Positions 16,212-25,583 of a stretch of 64,000 nt of DNA are shown one piece after another (the stretch's first letter is position 1; the number at the start of each line of letters is the position of its first letter). The position numbers and the translations under genes are program-made. The notes under the pieces are model-generated. The model worked only from the letters and a program-made list of their open reading frames with translations, ran no database searches and was not told the origin of the DNA. The stretch is taken from the NCBI GenBank assembly GCA_049890215.1, contig JBMHBX010000038.1:1-64000 (forward strand), read 5' to 3'. The stretch comes from UBA685 sp049890215. GTDB taxonomy: Bacteria > Pseudomonadota > Alphaproteobacteria > Puniceispirillales > Puniceispirillaceae.

Positions 16212-17231
16212 ATGACGCTGAGGGTGATGATGGCACATAAACCACTTTATATTGATAATTTGCAATATGTGAATTGGCGTGCTGACCATTTTGAGGAAAT
16301 GGCAGAAGGCCAGTTATCAGCTGTGCATGTCACGATTTGCTATCATGAAAATTTTCGTGAGACCGTTAGCAATTTCAGCCAGTGGAACAAATGGTTCGAA
16401 GCCTATCCTGACAGGCTGATGAGAGGTTTGTCGGCAGATGATGTTCGCCATGCGCATGAAACTGGCAAAACAGCGATTATCTTTGGATTTCAAAATTGCG
16501 CGCCTATCGAAGATGATATTGGCCTGATTGAGATTTGCCATCAGCTTGGCGCGCGTTTTATGCAGCTTTCTTATAATAACCAATCTTTGCTTGCGACAGG
16601 CTGTTACGAGGCAGAAGATCCAGGCATTACGCGATTTGGTCGTCAGGCAATTAAAGAGATGAATCGTGTCGGGCTTGTTGTGGATATGAGTCATTCTGCA
16701 GACAGATCAACGCTGGAGGCGATAGAGATATCAGACAGGCCTATTGCGATTACCCATGCGAATCCTGCCTGGTGGCATCCGGCACGGCGGAATAAATCTG
16801 ATGAGGTCATAAAGGCCTTAACAAAGGCAGGTGGTATGATAGGTTTTTCAATTTACCCGCACCACCTCAAAGGTGGCGGTGATTGCAGCTTATCTGATTT
16901 TTGTGAAATGGTGGCACGCGCCGCAGATGCCTATGGTATCGAAAGCCTTGGGATAGGGTCTGATTTATGCCAGGACCAGCCTGATACTGTGGTTGAATGG
17001 ATGCGCAATGGCAGATGGTCCAAGCAAACAGATTATGGCGAAGGCTCGGCTGATAATGCAGGCTTTCCGCCTCAGCCAGACTGGTTTCAGACAATCAGGG
17101 ACTTTCCAAATCTGGCAAAAGGTCTAACTGATCATGGGTTCACCCAAGATGAAGTGGCAGCCATCATGGGAGGGAACTGGCTTCGCTTTTATGACGAGAA
17201 TTTTGGCCCTCAAACCGGCCTGAACAGATAA
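16212..17231 (+). CDS. M19 (membrane dipeptidase)-family protein with altered metal site
   Basis: 339 aa, renal-dipeptidase fold throughout: VVDMSHS and ITHANPAWW give the two later zinc His residues, HPARRN matches the substrate-binding Arg motif, and LGIGSD matches the late Asp. Two of the usual zinc-site elements are changed: the N-terminal DGHND-type motif reads IDNLQYVN, so the HxD ligands are gone, and the bridging Glu position (GVEGG in the human enzyme) reads GFQNC, so Glu is Gln. A normal binuclear dipeptidase is therefore doubtful; one metal or a different hydrolase or lyase activity is possible. First gene of a four-gene operon. No signal peptide. The start may also be the ATG at 16227 or 16230. 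Confidence 0.8.
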   Translation: MTLRVMMAHKPLYIDNLQYVNWRADHFEEMAEGQLSAVHVTICYHENFRETVSNFSQWNKWFEAYPDRLMRGLSADDVRHAHETGKTAIIFGFQNCAPIEDDIGLIEICHQLGARFMQLSYNNQSLLATGCYEAEDPGITRFGRQAIKEMNRVGLVVDMSHSADRSTLEAIEISDRPIAITHANPAWWHPARRNKSDEVIKALTKAGGMIGFSIYPHHLKGGGDCSLSDFCEMVARAADAYGIESLGIGSDLCQDQPDTVVEWMRNGRWSKQTDYGEGSADNAGFPPQPDWFQTIRDFPNLAKGLTDHGFTQDEVAAIMGGNWLRFYDENFGPQTGLNR

Positions 17232-17265
17232 AACATTATCAGATAAAAAAGTAAGGAGACGCATA

Positions 17266-18984
17266 TTGATAGCTGAACGCCCCGATAGCCTTTGCATACA
17301 GCGCCCGGACCTGGCATTGCGCAGGCCAGAGGATGTTATGCGTCTTGAGGCTCTGGGCGCTAGCTTTGCTCATCGTCTGTCTTTCAAAAGAACGCTTATC
17401 CGTGCTTTGCATGATCAAAAAGCAGATATGCAGATCACAAATAAACAACTGGATGACTCCGGCCATGGTCATGTGGTGCTTACCATTAATTTTTATGGCA
17501 GGCCTTATTCACTAATAGGCTATAGCCGCCCTTTGGCAGATGAAGATCGCACAGACCGTGTGATCGCGACTGCCTGGGATGCCAGTTTTTGCTTATTTGA
17601 CGGTGTGCCGGATGCACAAGATATCGCGTATCTGGCTGATGAGGTAACCCATCAGGAAGCCGGTCATTATCATGAAAAGGTAATGACGTTATCGCGCGCC
17701 AATAAATCAGTCAGATTATTTGAACATGTGGTCTCACAATTGGCCAAAGGCAGCCAGCCAGATCATGATATGATCGCAAAGATAGGTTATCTTATGCGCA
17801 CAACCGCGGTCTATGGTAATGGCAAATTCGGTATCGCTGATCGTGACCATATCAAAGATTATGATGGGCTGGCAGGTCCGTTTCGCGCAGAAATGCTGAC
17901 CGTATTTCTTATTCGGGAATTCACCTTTATTCTGGCAGATCATTGTGCCTCTTGCAGGGGTGGTGATATGGCTGTCAGCCTGTCAGCGCCTATGCGCCGC
18001 AATTTAGGCGTTGGCAATTCCACAGGCCTTGGTATGGCGCCTTTTTTGATACATCATCCTAATTTATTTCACAGCTGGATATTGGTCAGGGAAACAGCGA
18101 TTGCAAGAGTGCGACAGATAGCTGACATCAGCGCTGATAAGCAGACAGATTATCTGCGTCTTTATGATCGTATCAGCGCCCATTTGGCACAATGGCAGGT
18201 AGATGATGAAAGCTACCAAAGGACAATCAGCTTACTGAGAAGCGACTGGAAAACGCTTGGGGCGGATATCAAACAGATACTTTTGCACGATTCGCCTTTT
18301 GAGCGGCTAATGTCATGGGCGATGAGCAAAGGCGATGATATGGCAGCTCTGATGGGATCTTTCATCATGGAATATATGCCAGAGGTCACAGATGGTCTTG
18401 AAGATTGCATGACTCAAGCAAGAGACCCTGCCATTGAGCCAAAGATGACAGTTGAAACATTATCAAATCTGATGAAAACACATTACCAATGGGCGTTATC
18501 TTTGGATTTAACTGCCTCACAGACAAGACAACAATTTTGGTATGTTTCAGAAGAAAAACTGGAACCGCGGCTTGGTGATGCTTATCGCGAAGCAGGCCAG
18601 GACCGGGAAATGCCATTTGCCATGGCCTATTATGTTGACGCTCTGCAACAGGCGCTTAAGGATATGCCAGGTGAGGCAAAGGTAGCTGAATTGCTTCTAA
18701 GGCACCCTTCATTGCGTTATATTGTGCGGCGTATTCAAAATGTTGCCCATTTTGCCTATGCAGAAGTGCATGGCAATCTTGTTGGCGCCTCTTGTCGTCC
18801 GATTGATCTCTTACGTTGCAAATTATCATTTTTTGGGGCCTCAAAATTTGATCCCCGTTCTGACAGATGGACCAGAATCACACTTTATCAGGGCGCACCA
18901 ACAGCGGCTGATTTGCATGATGACGATGCTGATGACTGGGCGTTCTGGGTTGTAAAAGACCCAAAGGCGCAGGCAAGCATATGA
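17266..18984 (+). CDS. Unrecognised 572-aa protein of the M19/DUF3726/Ldh operon
   Basis: I do not recognise this family. TTG start at 17266 with AAGGAG seven bases upstream. No signal peptide and no membrane span, so probably cytoplasmic. Visible features: a His/Glu-rich stretch at about 125-140 (DEVTHQEAGHYHEK) that could bind metal, a CxxC in DHCASCRGG near residue 227, and a Gly-rich GVGNSTGLGMAPFLIHHP near 250. The C-terminal half has another conserved-looking Cys-Arg region (GASCRPIDLLRCKLSFFG, about 505-525). Codon use looks like that of its neighbours. It is tightly linked to the following DUF3726-like gene (ATGA overlap), so the two probably act as partners. Function unknown. Confidence 0.75.
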   Translation: MIAERPDSLCIQRPDLALRRPEDVMRLEALGASFAHRLSFKRTLIRALHDQKADMQITNKQLDDSGHGHVVLTINFYGRPYSLIGYSRPLADEDRTDRVIATAWDASFCLFDGVPDAQDIAYLADEVTHQEAGHYHEKVMTLSRANKSVRLFEHVVSQLAKGSQPDHDMIAKIGYLMRTTAVYGNGKFGIADRDHIKDYDGLAGPFRAEMLTVFLIREFTFILADHCASCRGGDMAVSLSAPMRRNLGVGNSTGLGMAPFLIHHPNLFHSWILVRETAIARVRQIADISADKQTDYLRLYDRISAHLAQWQVDDESYQRTISLLRSDWKTLGADIKQILLHDSPFERLMSWAMSKGDDMAALMGSFIMEYMPEVTDGLEDCMTQARDPAIEPKMTVETLSNLMKTHYQWALSLDLTASQTRQQFWYVSEEKLEPRLGDAYREAGQDREMPFAMAYYVDALQQALKDMPGEAKVAELLLRHPSLRYIVRRIQNVAHFAYAEVHGNLVGASCRPIDLLRCKLSFFGASKFDPRSDRWTRITLYQGAPTAADLHDDDADDWAFWVVKDPKAQASI

Positions 18985-19595
18985 TAGCCTTATCGGTGAA
19001 TCAGATTGTCTCTGAGGTCAGAAAGGCTATCCATAGTAAAGGCCAGAATTATGCGATCGCAGATGATGTGGCCAGAGCAACAGGGTGGCTTTGCGGCTAT
19101 GGGATCGTGCCATCACAAGAGGTGACAGCCTATTTGTCAGCGCCGCGCGAAGAGGCGGCAAGGCCCCCCAATATGACAGCACAACATATCCAATTGACAA
19201 AAACAGATGGTCTTGGTGATATCGTGGCGGCGCTTGATTATTGTGAGGCATTTGACATCAAAAGCCTGTCTATCACAAAAGGGCGCTATCCTGTGATCAC
19301 AATCGGGTTAATGGCCCTCAGACAATCACCGCCATTTGGCCTGTTTACAAGCGCAGATAAAAAATCTCTGCCAGAGATAGCAGCTTATGCCACGCCAGAG
19401 GACAGCATGTCATGGCAGATAACAGATTTTGCCTCAGCGCCTGCAACAGATAAAAACCCGCTTTTGCCGGCTCGTATCACCATAGATGAGAAAGATTATC
19501 ATCATCTGAAACAATGGGCGCATGAAAGTTATGTTCCCTCATCTGAGGCATCTCGCAAATCAGGTGCAGGCGCCGGTCTCAATGACAATGATTAA
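18981..19595 (+). CDS. DUF3726-like protein
   Basis: 204 aa, soluble, overlapping the 572-aa protein gene by 4 bases. It resembles the DUF3726 family, known only from genome context next to Ldh-type oxidoreductases in alphaproteobacteria; this identification is from memory of the family pattern (N-terminal SVNQIVSEVRKA helix, DDVARATGWLCGYG). No catalytic motif is evident. The tail is hydrophilic and probably disordered. It lies just before the Ldh-family gene in the same operon and may form part of one enzyme system with it and the 572-aa protein. Confidence 0.65.
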   Translation: MIALSVNQIVSEVRKAIHSKGQNYAIADDVARATGWLCGYGIVPSQEVTAYLSAPREEAARPPNMTAQHIQLTKTDGLGDIVAALDYCEAFDIKSLSITKGRYPVITIGLMALRQSPPFGLFTSADKKSLPEIAAYATPEDSMSWQITDFASAPATDKNPLLPARITIDEKDYHHLKQWAHESYVPSSEASRKSGAGAGLNDND

Positions 19596-19646
19596 CCACG
19601 CACTATAACAAAAGCCAACTATAACAAACAGGAAAGGCGCACTCTT

Positions 19647-20642
19647 ATGTCTACAACGCCCTTATCACTTGCTGAAATTGAAACGCTTGCCAAACAGACA
19701 TTGCTTGCCAATGGTTGTGATGAGGCAAATGCGTCTGCTATTGCTGATACGATCATGCGCGCTGAACGTGACGGGTCAGCCTCTCACGGGCTGTTTCGCT
19801 TACCCGGCTATGTGAAATCTATGAAGTCAAGCAAAGTAAATGGCGCTGCCAGTCCGAAAATAGAGGCGCCTTTGCCAGCGATTATCTCTGTTGATGGTGA
19901 TCATGGCTATGCCCCCTATAGCCTGCAATGCGCCCTGCCAGAGCTTGCAAAGGCAGCGAATATGACTGGAATTGCCGTCATGCGCCTTTATAACAGCTTT
20001 CATTTTGCCGCTCTTTGGCCGGAGGTTGAATATCTGGCTGAACAAAATTTGGTTGGTATCGCCTGTACCTGTTTTAAGCCTTCGGTTGCCCCTGCCGGTG
20101 CGACAAAAGCCTTTTTTGGCACAAATCCTCTGGCGTTTGCCTGGCCGCGTCCAAATGATACGCCTGTTGTCTTCGATATGGCAACATCACGCCTTGCCAA
20201 AGGAGATGTGATGCTGGCTGCACGAGATGGACATGACCTACCTGATGGCACAGGTTTAGGGCCAGATGGCATGCCAACCAATGATCCTAATGAAGTTCTC
20301 AAAGGTGTTTTGCTTCCCTTTGGCGGCTATAAGGGGTCAGCTATTTCTATGATGGTAGAGCTATTATCATCTGCAATGACAGGTGATCAGTTCTCTTATG
20401 AGGCTGAAACGCAGGATAATAATGATGGCGGCCCTGCAAGAGGTGGTGAGCTTATTATTGCGATATCGCCTGATTTGGTGGCAGGCAAAGGATGGGATGA
20501 CCATGCTGACGGGTTTTTCACCCAGATGGCAGCCCTTGACGGAGTGCGTCTGCCAGGCGCGCGCCGTCATGAAAATCGCAAAAATGACGGGGCAAGACAG
20601 GTGAATAGCGCCTTGATTGAAACCATCAAATCACTTGCCTGA
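19647..20642 (+). CDS. Ldh-family (malate/L-lactate dehydrogenase type) NAD(P)-dependent oxidoreductase
   Basis: 331 aa, with GGAAAGG upstream of the ATG. Hallmarks of the LDH2/MDH2 (Ldh-family) fold: catalytic His in SASHGLFRLPGY (about residues 45-56), YNSFHFAALW, the GTNPLAFAWP motif near 165-175, FDMATS, and a late PFGGYKGSAISMMVE segment. Members reduce 2-keto acids or cyclic imino acids (delta1-piperideine-2-carboxylate or delta1-pyrroline-2-carboxylate), or oxidise ureidoglycolate or sulfolactate. With an M19-like protein in the operon, an amino-acid-derived substrate is attractive but unproven. Last gene of the operon, followed by a good terminator. Confidence 0.88.
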   Translation: MSTTPLSLAEIETLAKQTLLANGCDEANASAIADTIMRAERDGSASHGLFRLPGYVKSMKSSKVNGAASPKIEAPLPAIISVDGDHGYAPYSLQCALPELAKAANMTGIAVMRLYNSFHFAALWPEVEYLAEQNLVGIACTCFKPSVAPAGATKAFFGTNPLAFAWPRPNDTPVVFDMATSRLAKGDVMLAARDGHDLPDGTGLGPDGMPTNDPNEVLKGVLLPFGGYKGSAISMMVELLSSAMTGDQFSYEAETQDNNDGGPARGGELIIAISPDLVAGKGWDDHADGFFTQMAALDGVRLPGARRHENRKNDGARQVNSALIETIKSLA

Positions 20643-20674
20643 TGTAACATTAAGAGCGTCAGCGTATCACGGTG

Positions 20675-20710
20675 AAAAGGGCTATATTCAAAAATAGTCC
20701 TTTTTATTTT
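20675..20710 (+). terminator. Rho-independent terminator after the Ldh-family gene
   Basis: AAAAGGGCTAT pairs with ATAGTCCTTTT (11 pairs including one G.T) around an 8-base loop and is followed by TTATTTT. It ends the four-gene operon that begins at 16212. The remainder of the gap up to 20805 is AT-rich and probably holds the helicase promoter. Confidence 0.8.
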
Positions 20711-20805
20711 GCAAAAGCGTAAAAAAAGTAACGCTTAAATTTAGAAAGTCGGCTATAGTATTCGTCACTTAATTGAGATGTGTCTAATATTAAGATTGGT
20801 TTGCT

Positions 20806-22632
20806 ATGCATTTGCGTCGTTGGCAGCAGGAAATAATTGATGGATTGCCTGATATATTGAAGGCACACAGGCGTTTTATCGTCAAAGCGCCAACAGGCGC
20901 CGGAAAGACAGTGCTTGCCTCTGAAATCATATCGCAATTTTATGAAGGTAAAAAAGTCATCGTGCTATGTCACAGACTTGTTTTGCTCGAACAATTAGAG
21001 CGTGCGCTTGGCAAGGCGCACCGTGTGCAAAAGCTTAATCTGACAAAAAATGAAAAGCCTTTCACCGATTATGAGGTGCTGTTATCTACCAGCACCAGAG
21101 CCAAAGATATTCTGGATGATGCGATCAAAGAAGCAGATCTTCTGATTATTGATGAAGCTCACCGTGTGTCACCTAATGGCACAGGCTATAAGCGGATTTT
21201 AGATTGTTTTAATGAATATGGCAAAGACGATGCCCATATGCTTGGTCTGACAGCATCACCGGAAAGACGCACCGCTGATCAGCGCGATCAGCTCTCTCTT
21301 GCTTTTGATGCCATCATTGATGGGGCAGATATGAGTCAGCTTTTTGACGAAGGCATTTTGGTCAGACCGCGCTATCGCCCTCATTTTATCCATGATTTGG
21401 ATCTGGGTCACATTGATGTCTCATGCGGTGATTTTCCTGTGGCAAAACTCGCCCCTGCCATCATTAAATCATCTATGATCAGCCACGCTTGTTCGATTTA
21501 TTTAGAAGAGCGTGAAAAGGTAACCCCAAAGCCTGTATCTGCCTGGTTTTGCCCTGACGTAACGGTCGCTGAAACAACTGTAGAAGCGATTCAGGAGCTG
21601 GGTCTGTCAGTTGAGATCATCACAGCCCAGACTCCAATCAAAGAACGTATGCAGATGCTAAAAGCTCATGAAGATGGTGAGGTAGAAGCCATTGTCTCGG
21701 TTGGCGTTCTGGCAGAAGGGTGGGATAATCCGCATTGTAATATCATCGTACATATGCGCCCGACCTTATCAAAGGTGTTATGGGGTCAGTCAGTGGGACG
21801 CGGTCTGCGCGCCGCACCAAATAAAGATACATGTGTGGTGATCGATGTCTCATCCAACTGGTCTACCTTTGGGCCTGTGGAACAATTACAATGGTCATTA
21901 TGGTCTCATCGCGGCTCTTATATGCGGTTCAAAAACAGATTTGAATGGATATCGCAACAGCCAGTTGATGAGCAAAAGAGCTATTATTTATGTGACCAAA
22001 AACAGCAAACTGGTTTGCGCTGCTCTCATGTGTATCTGAAAAATAAATTCGAAGATGGCGGTTGTCCTGCATGCGGATCATTATCTGCCATTGATATTCA
22101 TAAAGAACAAAAGATGGATAGCTCGGTCAATGATATCGGGTTGCATCGTTTATTCTTTGAACGCATACCGGCTATTTATGATGAGATGAATCATCATATC
22201 TGGCGTACCCTTGGACAGACAGCCTGGACTGGCAGTGAGAAACCAGAATTGATTTTCCTCGCATTTTGCAAGGCTTTTGCCCTTGTTTCTGGAAAGCCAT
22301 CCACCTCTGATTCTGAATTTTGGAAATATACCCTTGAAGGTGAGGCAGCGTTGCGTGCCTTTTTGGTGGAAAACAGGCTTCAGGTTGTGAAAGCAGAGGA
22401 AATGAACCATGCTATCCTGGTTGATGGTCTGATGCATGGCAGAAAGATCCGTGCTCTTCAGGCAAATCATGGTATATTATTATGTGGCGAATTATTTGCA
22501 GACAGCGATCCAGATGAGCTTGAGCGCAAATATCAAAGAGCCCTGCAGATCATCGAACGGCTCGCTGTTATGGGTTGTTCATCACAAGATAACTTGCCCT
22601 ATTTTAAGGCAAAAGACATTTTAGGCGCTTAG
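20806..22632 (+). CDS. Superfamily 2 DEAH-box helicase
   Basis: 608 aa. Motif I is APTGAGKT (about residues 28-35), motif II DEAH (about 116-119), motif III LTASPERR (about 147), and motif VI QSVGRGLRAAPN (about 326-337), so both RecA-like domains are complete and an ATP-driven nucleic acid translocase is expected. After the helicase core comes a possible zinc ribbon: Cys in YLCDQ, a Cys-Ser-His, and CPAC (about 380-425). The last 150 residues are unique. It resembles SSL2/UvrB-like stand-alone helicases. It is monocistronic or co-transcribed with rpe 13 bases downstream. No nuclease or methylase neighbour supports a defence role. Confidence 0.85.
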   Translation: MHLRRWQQEIIDGLPDILKAHRRFIVKAPTGAGKTVLASEIISQFYEGKKVIVLCHRLVLLEQLERALGKAHRVQKLNLTKNEKPFTDYEVLLSTSTRAKDILDDAIKEADLLIIDEAHRVSPNGTGYKRILDCFNEYGKDDAHMLGLTASPERRTADQRDQLSLAFDAIIDGADMSQLFDEGILVRPRYRPHFIHDLDLGHIDVSCGDFPVAKLAPAIIKSSMISHACSIYLEEREKVTPKPVSAWFCPDVTVAETTVEAIQELGLSVEIITAQTPIKERMQMLKAHEDGEVEAIVSVGVLAEGWDNPHCNIIVHMRPTLSKVLWGQSVGRGLRAAPNKDTCVVIDVSSNWSTFGPVEQLQWSLWSHRGSYMRFKNRFEWISQQPVDEQKSYYLCDQKQQTGLRCSHVYLKNKFEDGGCPACGSLSAIDIHKEQKMDSSVNDIGLHRLFFERIPAIYDEMNHHIWRTLGQTAWTGSEKPELIFLAFCKAFALVSGKPSTSDSEFWKYTLEGEAALRAFLVENRLQVVKAEEMNHAILVDGLMHGRKIRALQANHGILLCGELFADSDPDELERKYQRALQIIERLAVMGCSSQDNLPYFKAKDILGA

Positions 22633-22645
22633 GACGCAGCTTCAT

Positions 22646-23302
22646 ATGGCACAACCTACCTTGATCGCTCCCTCAATCTTATCAGCGGATTTCGCGCAAT
22701 TAGGCGGCGAAATACATGCAATTGATAAAGCAGGCGCTGATTGGATTCATCTTGATGTCATGGACGGGCATTTTGTCCCTAATCTGACATTTGGGCCGCC
22801 AATTATCAAAGCGCTTCGCAAAACCACAGATAAATATTTTGATGCGCATTTGATGGTCTCAAATCCGGATGATTTACTTGATGATTATATCGCTGCCGGT
22901 TGTGACGGGATCACAGTTCATCTTGAGGCTTCAACGCATCTTGACAGAACGTTATCTGCGATTCGTGAAAAAGGGGCAAAGGCAGGTGTTTCTTTGAACC
23001 CTCACAGCTCTGTTGAAAATCTGAGCTATGTGCTTGATAAGCTTGATCTGATTTTGGTGATGAGTGTGAATCCCGGCTTTGGCGGCCAGTCATTTATCCC
23101 CTCTCAGCTTGCCAAGATTGCTGCAATTAAGCAGATGATAGGGACACGTGATATTCATATTCAGGTAGATGGCGGCGTCACCACTGAGAATGTCGGGCAG
23201 GTCAAACAAGCAGGTGCAAATGTGCTTGTGGCAGGATCAGCTGCGTTCAAAGGTGGCCCTGAGCATTATGAAACGAATATCACCAATTTGCGCAATGGGT
23301 AA
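22646..23302 (+). CDS. rpe: Ribulose-phosphate 3-epimerase
   Basis: 218 aa TIM-barrel, full length. Typical motifs: APSILSADFAQLG at the N-terminus, HLDVMDGHFVPNLTFGP (about residues 34-50) with the metal-binding His and Asp, HLMVSNP, VMSVNPGFGGQSFIP (about 140-154) and QVDGGV (about 173-178), with the catalytic Asp residues. It interconverts ribulose-5-phosphate and xylulose-5-phosphate in the pentose phosphate and Calvin pathways. Placed 13 bases after the helicase gene. Confidence 0.96.
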   Translation: MAQPTLIAPSILSADFAQLGGEIHAIDKAGADWIHLDVMDGHFVPNLTFGPPIIKALRKTTDKYFDAHLMVSNPDDLLDDYIAAGCDGITVHLEASTHLDRTLSAIREKGAKAGVSLNPHSSVENLSYVLDKLDLILVMSVNPGFGGQSFIPSQLAKIAAIKQMIGTRDIHIQVDGGVTTENVGQVKQAGANVLVAGSAAFKGGPEHYETNITNLRNG

Positions 23303-23381
23303 AAATAGGCAGATTTTTCGTTGGTCTGTCTTTTATCTGCAAGCGTAAATAAACCAAATATCAAATAATGTTGGGGTGGTC

Positions 23382-24377
23382 ATGGGACTTCTGATTGATG
23401 GTGTATGGTCTGATCAATGGTATGATACCAAGGCATCTGATGGAAAATTTGTGCGTGATGTTGCGCGTTTTCGCAACTGGGTAACATCTGACGGCAGTGC
23501 CGGGCCAACCGGATCTTCTGGGTTTGCCGCAGAGGCTGGCCGTTATCATCTTTATGTCTCTTATGCCTGTCCATGGGCGCATCGCACATTGATGTTTCGC
23601 CATTTGAAAGACTTAGAGGGGCTGATTGATATTTCGGTTGTGCATCCTCTAATGCTGAATGACGGGTGGACATTTGAAACGGATTTTAACGGGGCAACAG
23701 GCGACCGTTTAATGAACAAACCTTTCATGCGTGATATTTACACAAGCTCTTATGAGAATGCGACTGGCCGTGTCACCGTCCCTGTTTTGTGGGACAAAAA
23801 GCAAAATGTGATTGTCTCTAATGAATCATCTGAGATCATTCGGATGTTTAATTCAGTCTTTAATCATCTCACAGGTAATCATGATGATTATTGGCCTGAA
23901 GACAGACGTGATGAGATTGAACAGGTAAATGAGCTTGTTTATCACAATGTGAATAATGGGGTCTATAAGGCTGGTTTTGCAACAAGTGTTGAGGCTTATG
24001 AAGAGGCATTCCAAGGTGTTTTCAGTGCGCTTGATAAGCTGGAAGACAGGCTTTCTGAAAACAGATATTTGGTGGGATCACGTCTGACAGAGGCAGATAT
24101 CAGGTTATTTGCGACCTTAATTCGCTTTGATCCTGTTTATGTTGGCCATTTCAAATGCAATTTGCGCTGCATATCTGATTACCCGAATCTCTATGGCTAT
24201 ATGAAAGAGATTTATCAGCTCAAAGATATCGCAAGCACAGTGTTTTTTGATCATATCAAAACGCATTATTATGCAAGCCATACCATGATCAACCCAACTC
24301 AGATTGTGCCAATCGGACCTCATCAGGATCTTTTTGCCCCGCATGGCAGAGGCCATCTCAAGGCAGATCCTCTCTAA
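23382..24377 (+). CDS. Glutathionyl-hydroquinone reductase (YqjG/PcpF type)
   Basis: 331 aa from the ATG at 23382, which aligns with the start of E. coli YqjG (MGxLIDGVW); a GTG two codons upstream is possible. The catalytic Cys lies in YACPWAHRT (about residue 61), the xi-class GST signature. Other family marks: NPLML-like HPLMLNDGWTF, VTVPVLWDKK, SNESSEIIRMFN, and the C-terminal RFDPVYVGHFKCN. These enzymes remove glutathione from glutathionyl-hydroquinones, a cytoplasmic maintenance or detoxification step. The gene stands alone, convergent with the DegT aminotransferase gene. Confidence 0.92.
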   Translation: MGLLIDGVWSDQWYDTKASDGKFVRDVARFRNWVTSDGSAGPTGSSGFAAEAGRYHLYVSYACPWAHRTLMFRHLKDLEGLIDISVVHPLMLNDGWTFETDFNGATGDRLMNKPFMRDIYTSSYENATGRVTVPVLWDKKQNVIVSNESSEIIRMFNSVFNHLTGNHDDYWPEDRRDEIEQVNELVYHNVNNGVYKAGFATSVEAYEEAFQGVFSALDKLEDRLSENRYLVGSRLTEADIRLFATLIRFDPVYVGHFKCNLRCISDYPNLYGYMKEIYQLKDIASTVFFDHIKTHYYASHTMINPTQIVPIGPHQDLFAPHGRGHLKADPL

Positions 24378-24388
24378 GGTCAGTCAGG

Positions 24389-25579
24389 CTAAGATAACTC
24401 TGATTGGATGATTGTGGTGATGATATCGCAATCTTCTGGCGTGAAGGTCAAAGGCACACGCATATCAATGGTTTTAGCCAGAGCATGTTTCGTGGCAGGC
24501 AAATCCGGGATATCTTCCAGATATTCCCAGGAATCATAGCGGCTTGTAAATGCCACTGGTCTGTCAGCGCCAAACCATTTCAAATCAACACCGCGCGCAC
24601 CGCACTTTGCCAGAAAGTCAGGTATCTGTGATGCGGCCAGCTTGTCGACACGAAACTGAATAGAAGAGCCAACATAAAATTCAGCTTGTGGGCGTATCGG
24701 CATTGATACACCATCAATCTGTCTCAAATTCGCTTCAAGCCTCTGATAGAGTTTATTCCATCTGGCAATATTATCATCCAAATGCTCCATCTGTGCGCGG
24801 ATAATGGCAGCGCGCAAATGGTCAAGGCGACATGAGAAATTCGGCATCTTCGTTCTGATAGAATCAAACACATCAGCAGGCGGGCTCGCCCCATGCCGCT
24901 CATACAGCATATAAGATCCTGACATGATGGTTGCTTTGGCGGCAATCAGAGCATCATTGGTGGTAAGCAATCCGCCTTCACCAGAATTCATATGTTTATA
25001 AGTTTGCGTTGAAAAAGCTGCGACATGACCAAAATTGCCAGAACGTATACCACGCCATTTCGCGCCCATAGTATGAGCGCAATCTTCGATCACAGTGATA
25101 TGATGATGATTGGCAATTTCCATAATGGCGTCCATATCAGCGATATGGCCACGCATATGAGAGAGCAGTAAAAATTTTGCGCCTGATGTCTCTGCCTTCT
25201 TTGCAAGATCAGCGATATCTATATGGTAATCATGGTCAATCTCTACCAGAACAGCTTTGCCGCCAACATTAAATATAGCGCCAGGCACAGGGGCAAGCGT
25301 ATAGGCATTTGCCAGAACCAAATCACCTGGCATAACGCCGGCAGCGCGAAGTGCCAGTTGAATTGCCGTGCCGCCGGATGTGGTGGCTACACAATAATCC
25401 TGCCCCTGCCATTTGGCGTAATCTGCTTCTAGTAATGCTGTCTCGCCAATCTCATCGGCTGTTAAATTATACCGATGGATCCGTCCTGATTTCAAAATAT
25501 CTATTGCGCGTTCAATCCCCTGTTCCGGGATAGGCTCTTGTTGCGTAAAAGATTTGGTGAAATGAACGGTTTGTGACAT
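24389..25579 (-). CDS. DegT/DnrJ/EryC1/StrS-type PLP aminotransferase
   Basis: 396 aa type-I-fold PLP enzyme. The Lys that binds PLP is in STQTYKHMNSGEGG (about residue 192), the Asp-Cys-Ala-His of VIEDCAHTMGA (about 165) binds the cofactor ring, and TTSGGTAIQLALRAAG (about 66-81) is the phosphate-binding start. Family members aminate nucleotide-activated keto sugars or cyclitols, but no sugar-nucleotide genes are nearby. It lies 4 bases after the MttB-like gene and is almost certainly co-transcribed with it, an unusual pairing. Substrate unknown. Confidence 0.88.
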   Translation of the reverse strand: MSQTVHFTKSFTQQEPIPEQGIERAIDILKSGRIHRYNLTADEIGETALLEADYAKWQGQDYCVATTSGGTAIQLALRAAGVMPGDLVLANAYTLAPVPGAIFNVGGKAVLVEIDHDYHIDIADLAKKAETSGAKFLLLSHMRGHIADMDAIMEIANHHHITVIEDCAHTMGAKWRGIRSGNFGHVAAFSTQTYKHMNSGEGGLLTTNDALIAAKATIMSGSYMLYERHGASPPADVFDSIRTKMPNFSCRLDHLRAAIIRAQMEHLDDNIARWNKLYQRLEANLRQIDGVSMPIRPQAEFYVGSSIQFRVDKLAASQIPDFLAKCGARGVDLKWFGADRPVAFTSRYDSWEYLEDIPDLPATKHALAKTIDMRVPLTFTPEDCDIITTIIQSELS

Positions 25580-25583
25580 AGCG

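Noticed and set aside
20806..22632. Defence island reading for the SF2 helicase
   Set aside because: No nuclease, methylase or other defence gene is adjacent; neighbours are housekeeping or metabolic.
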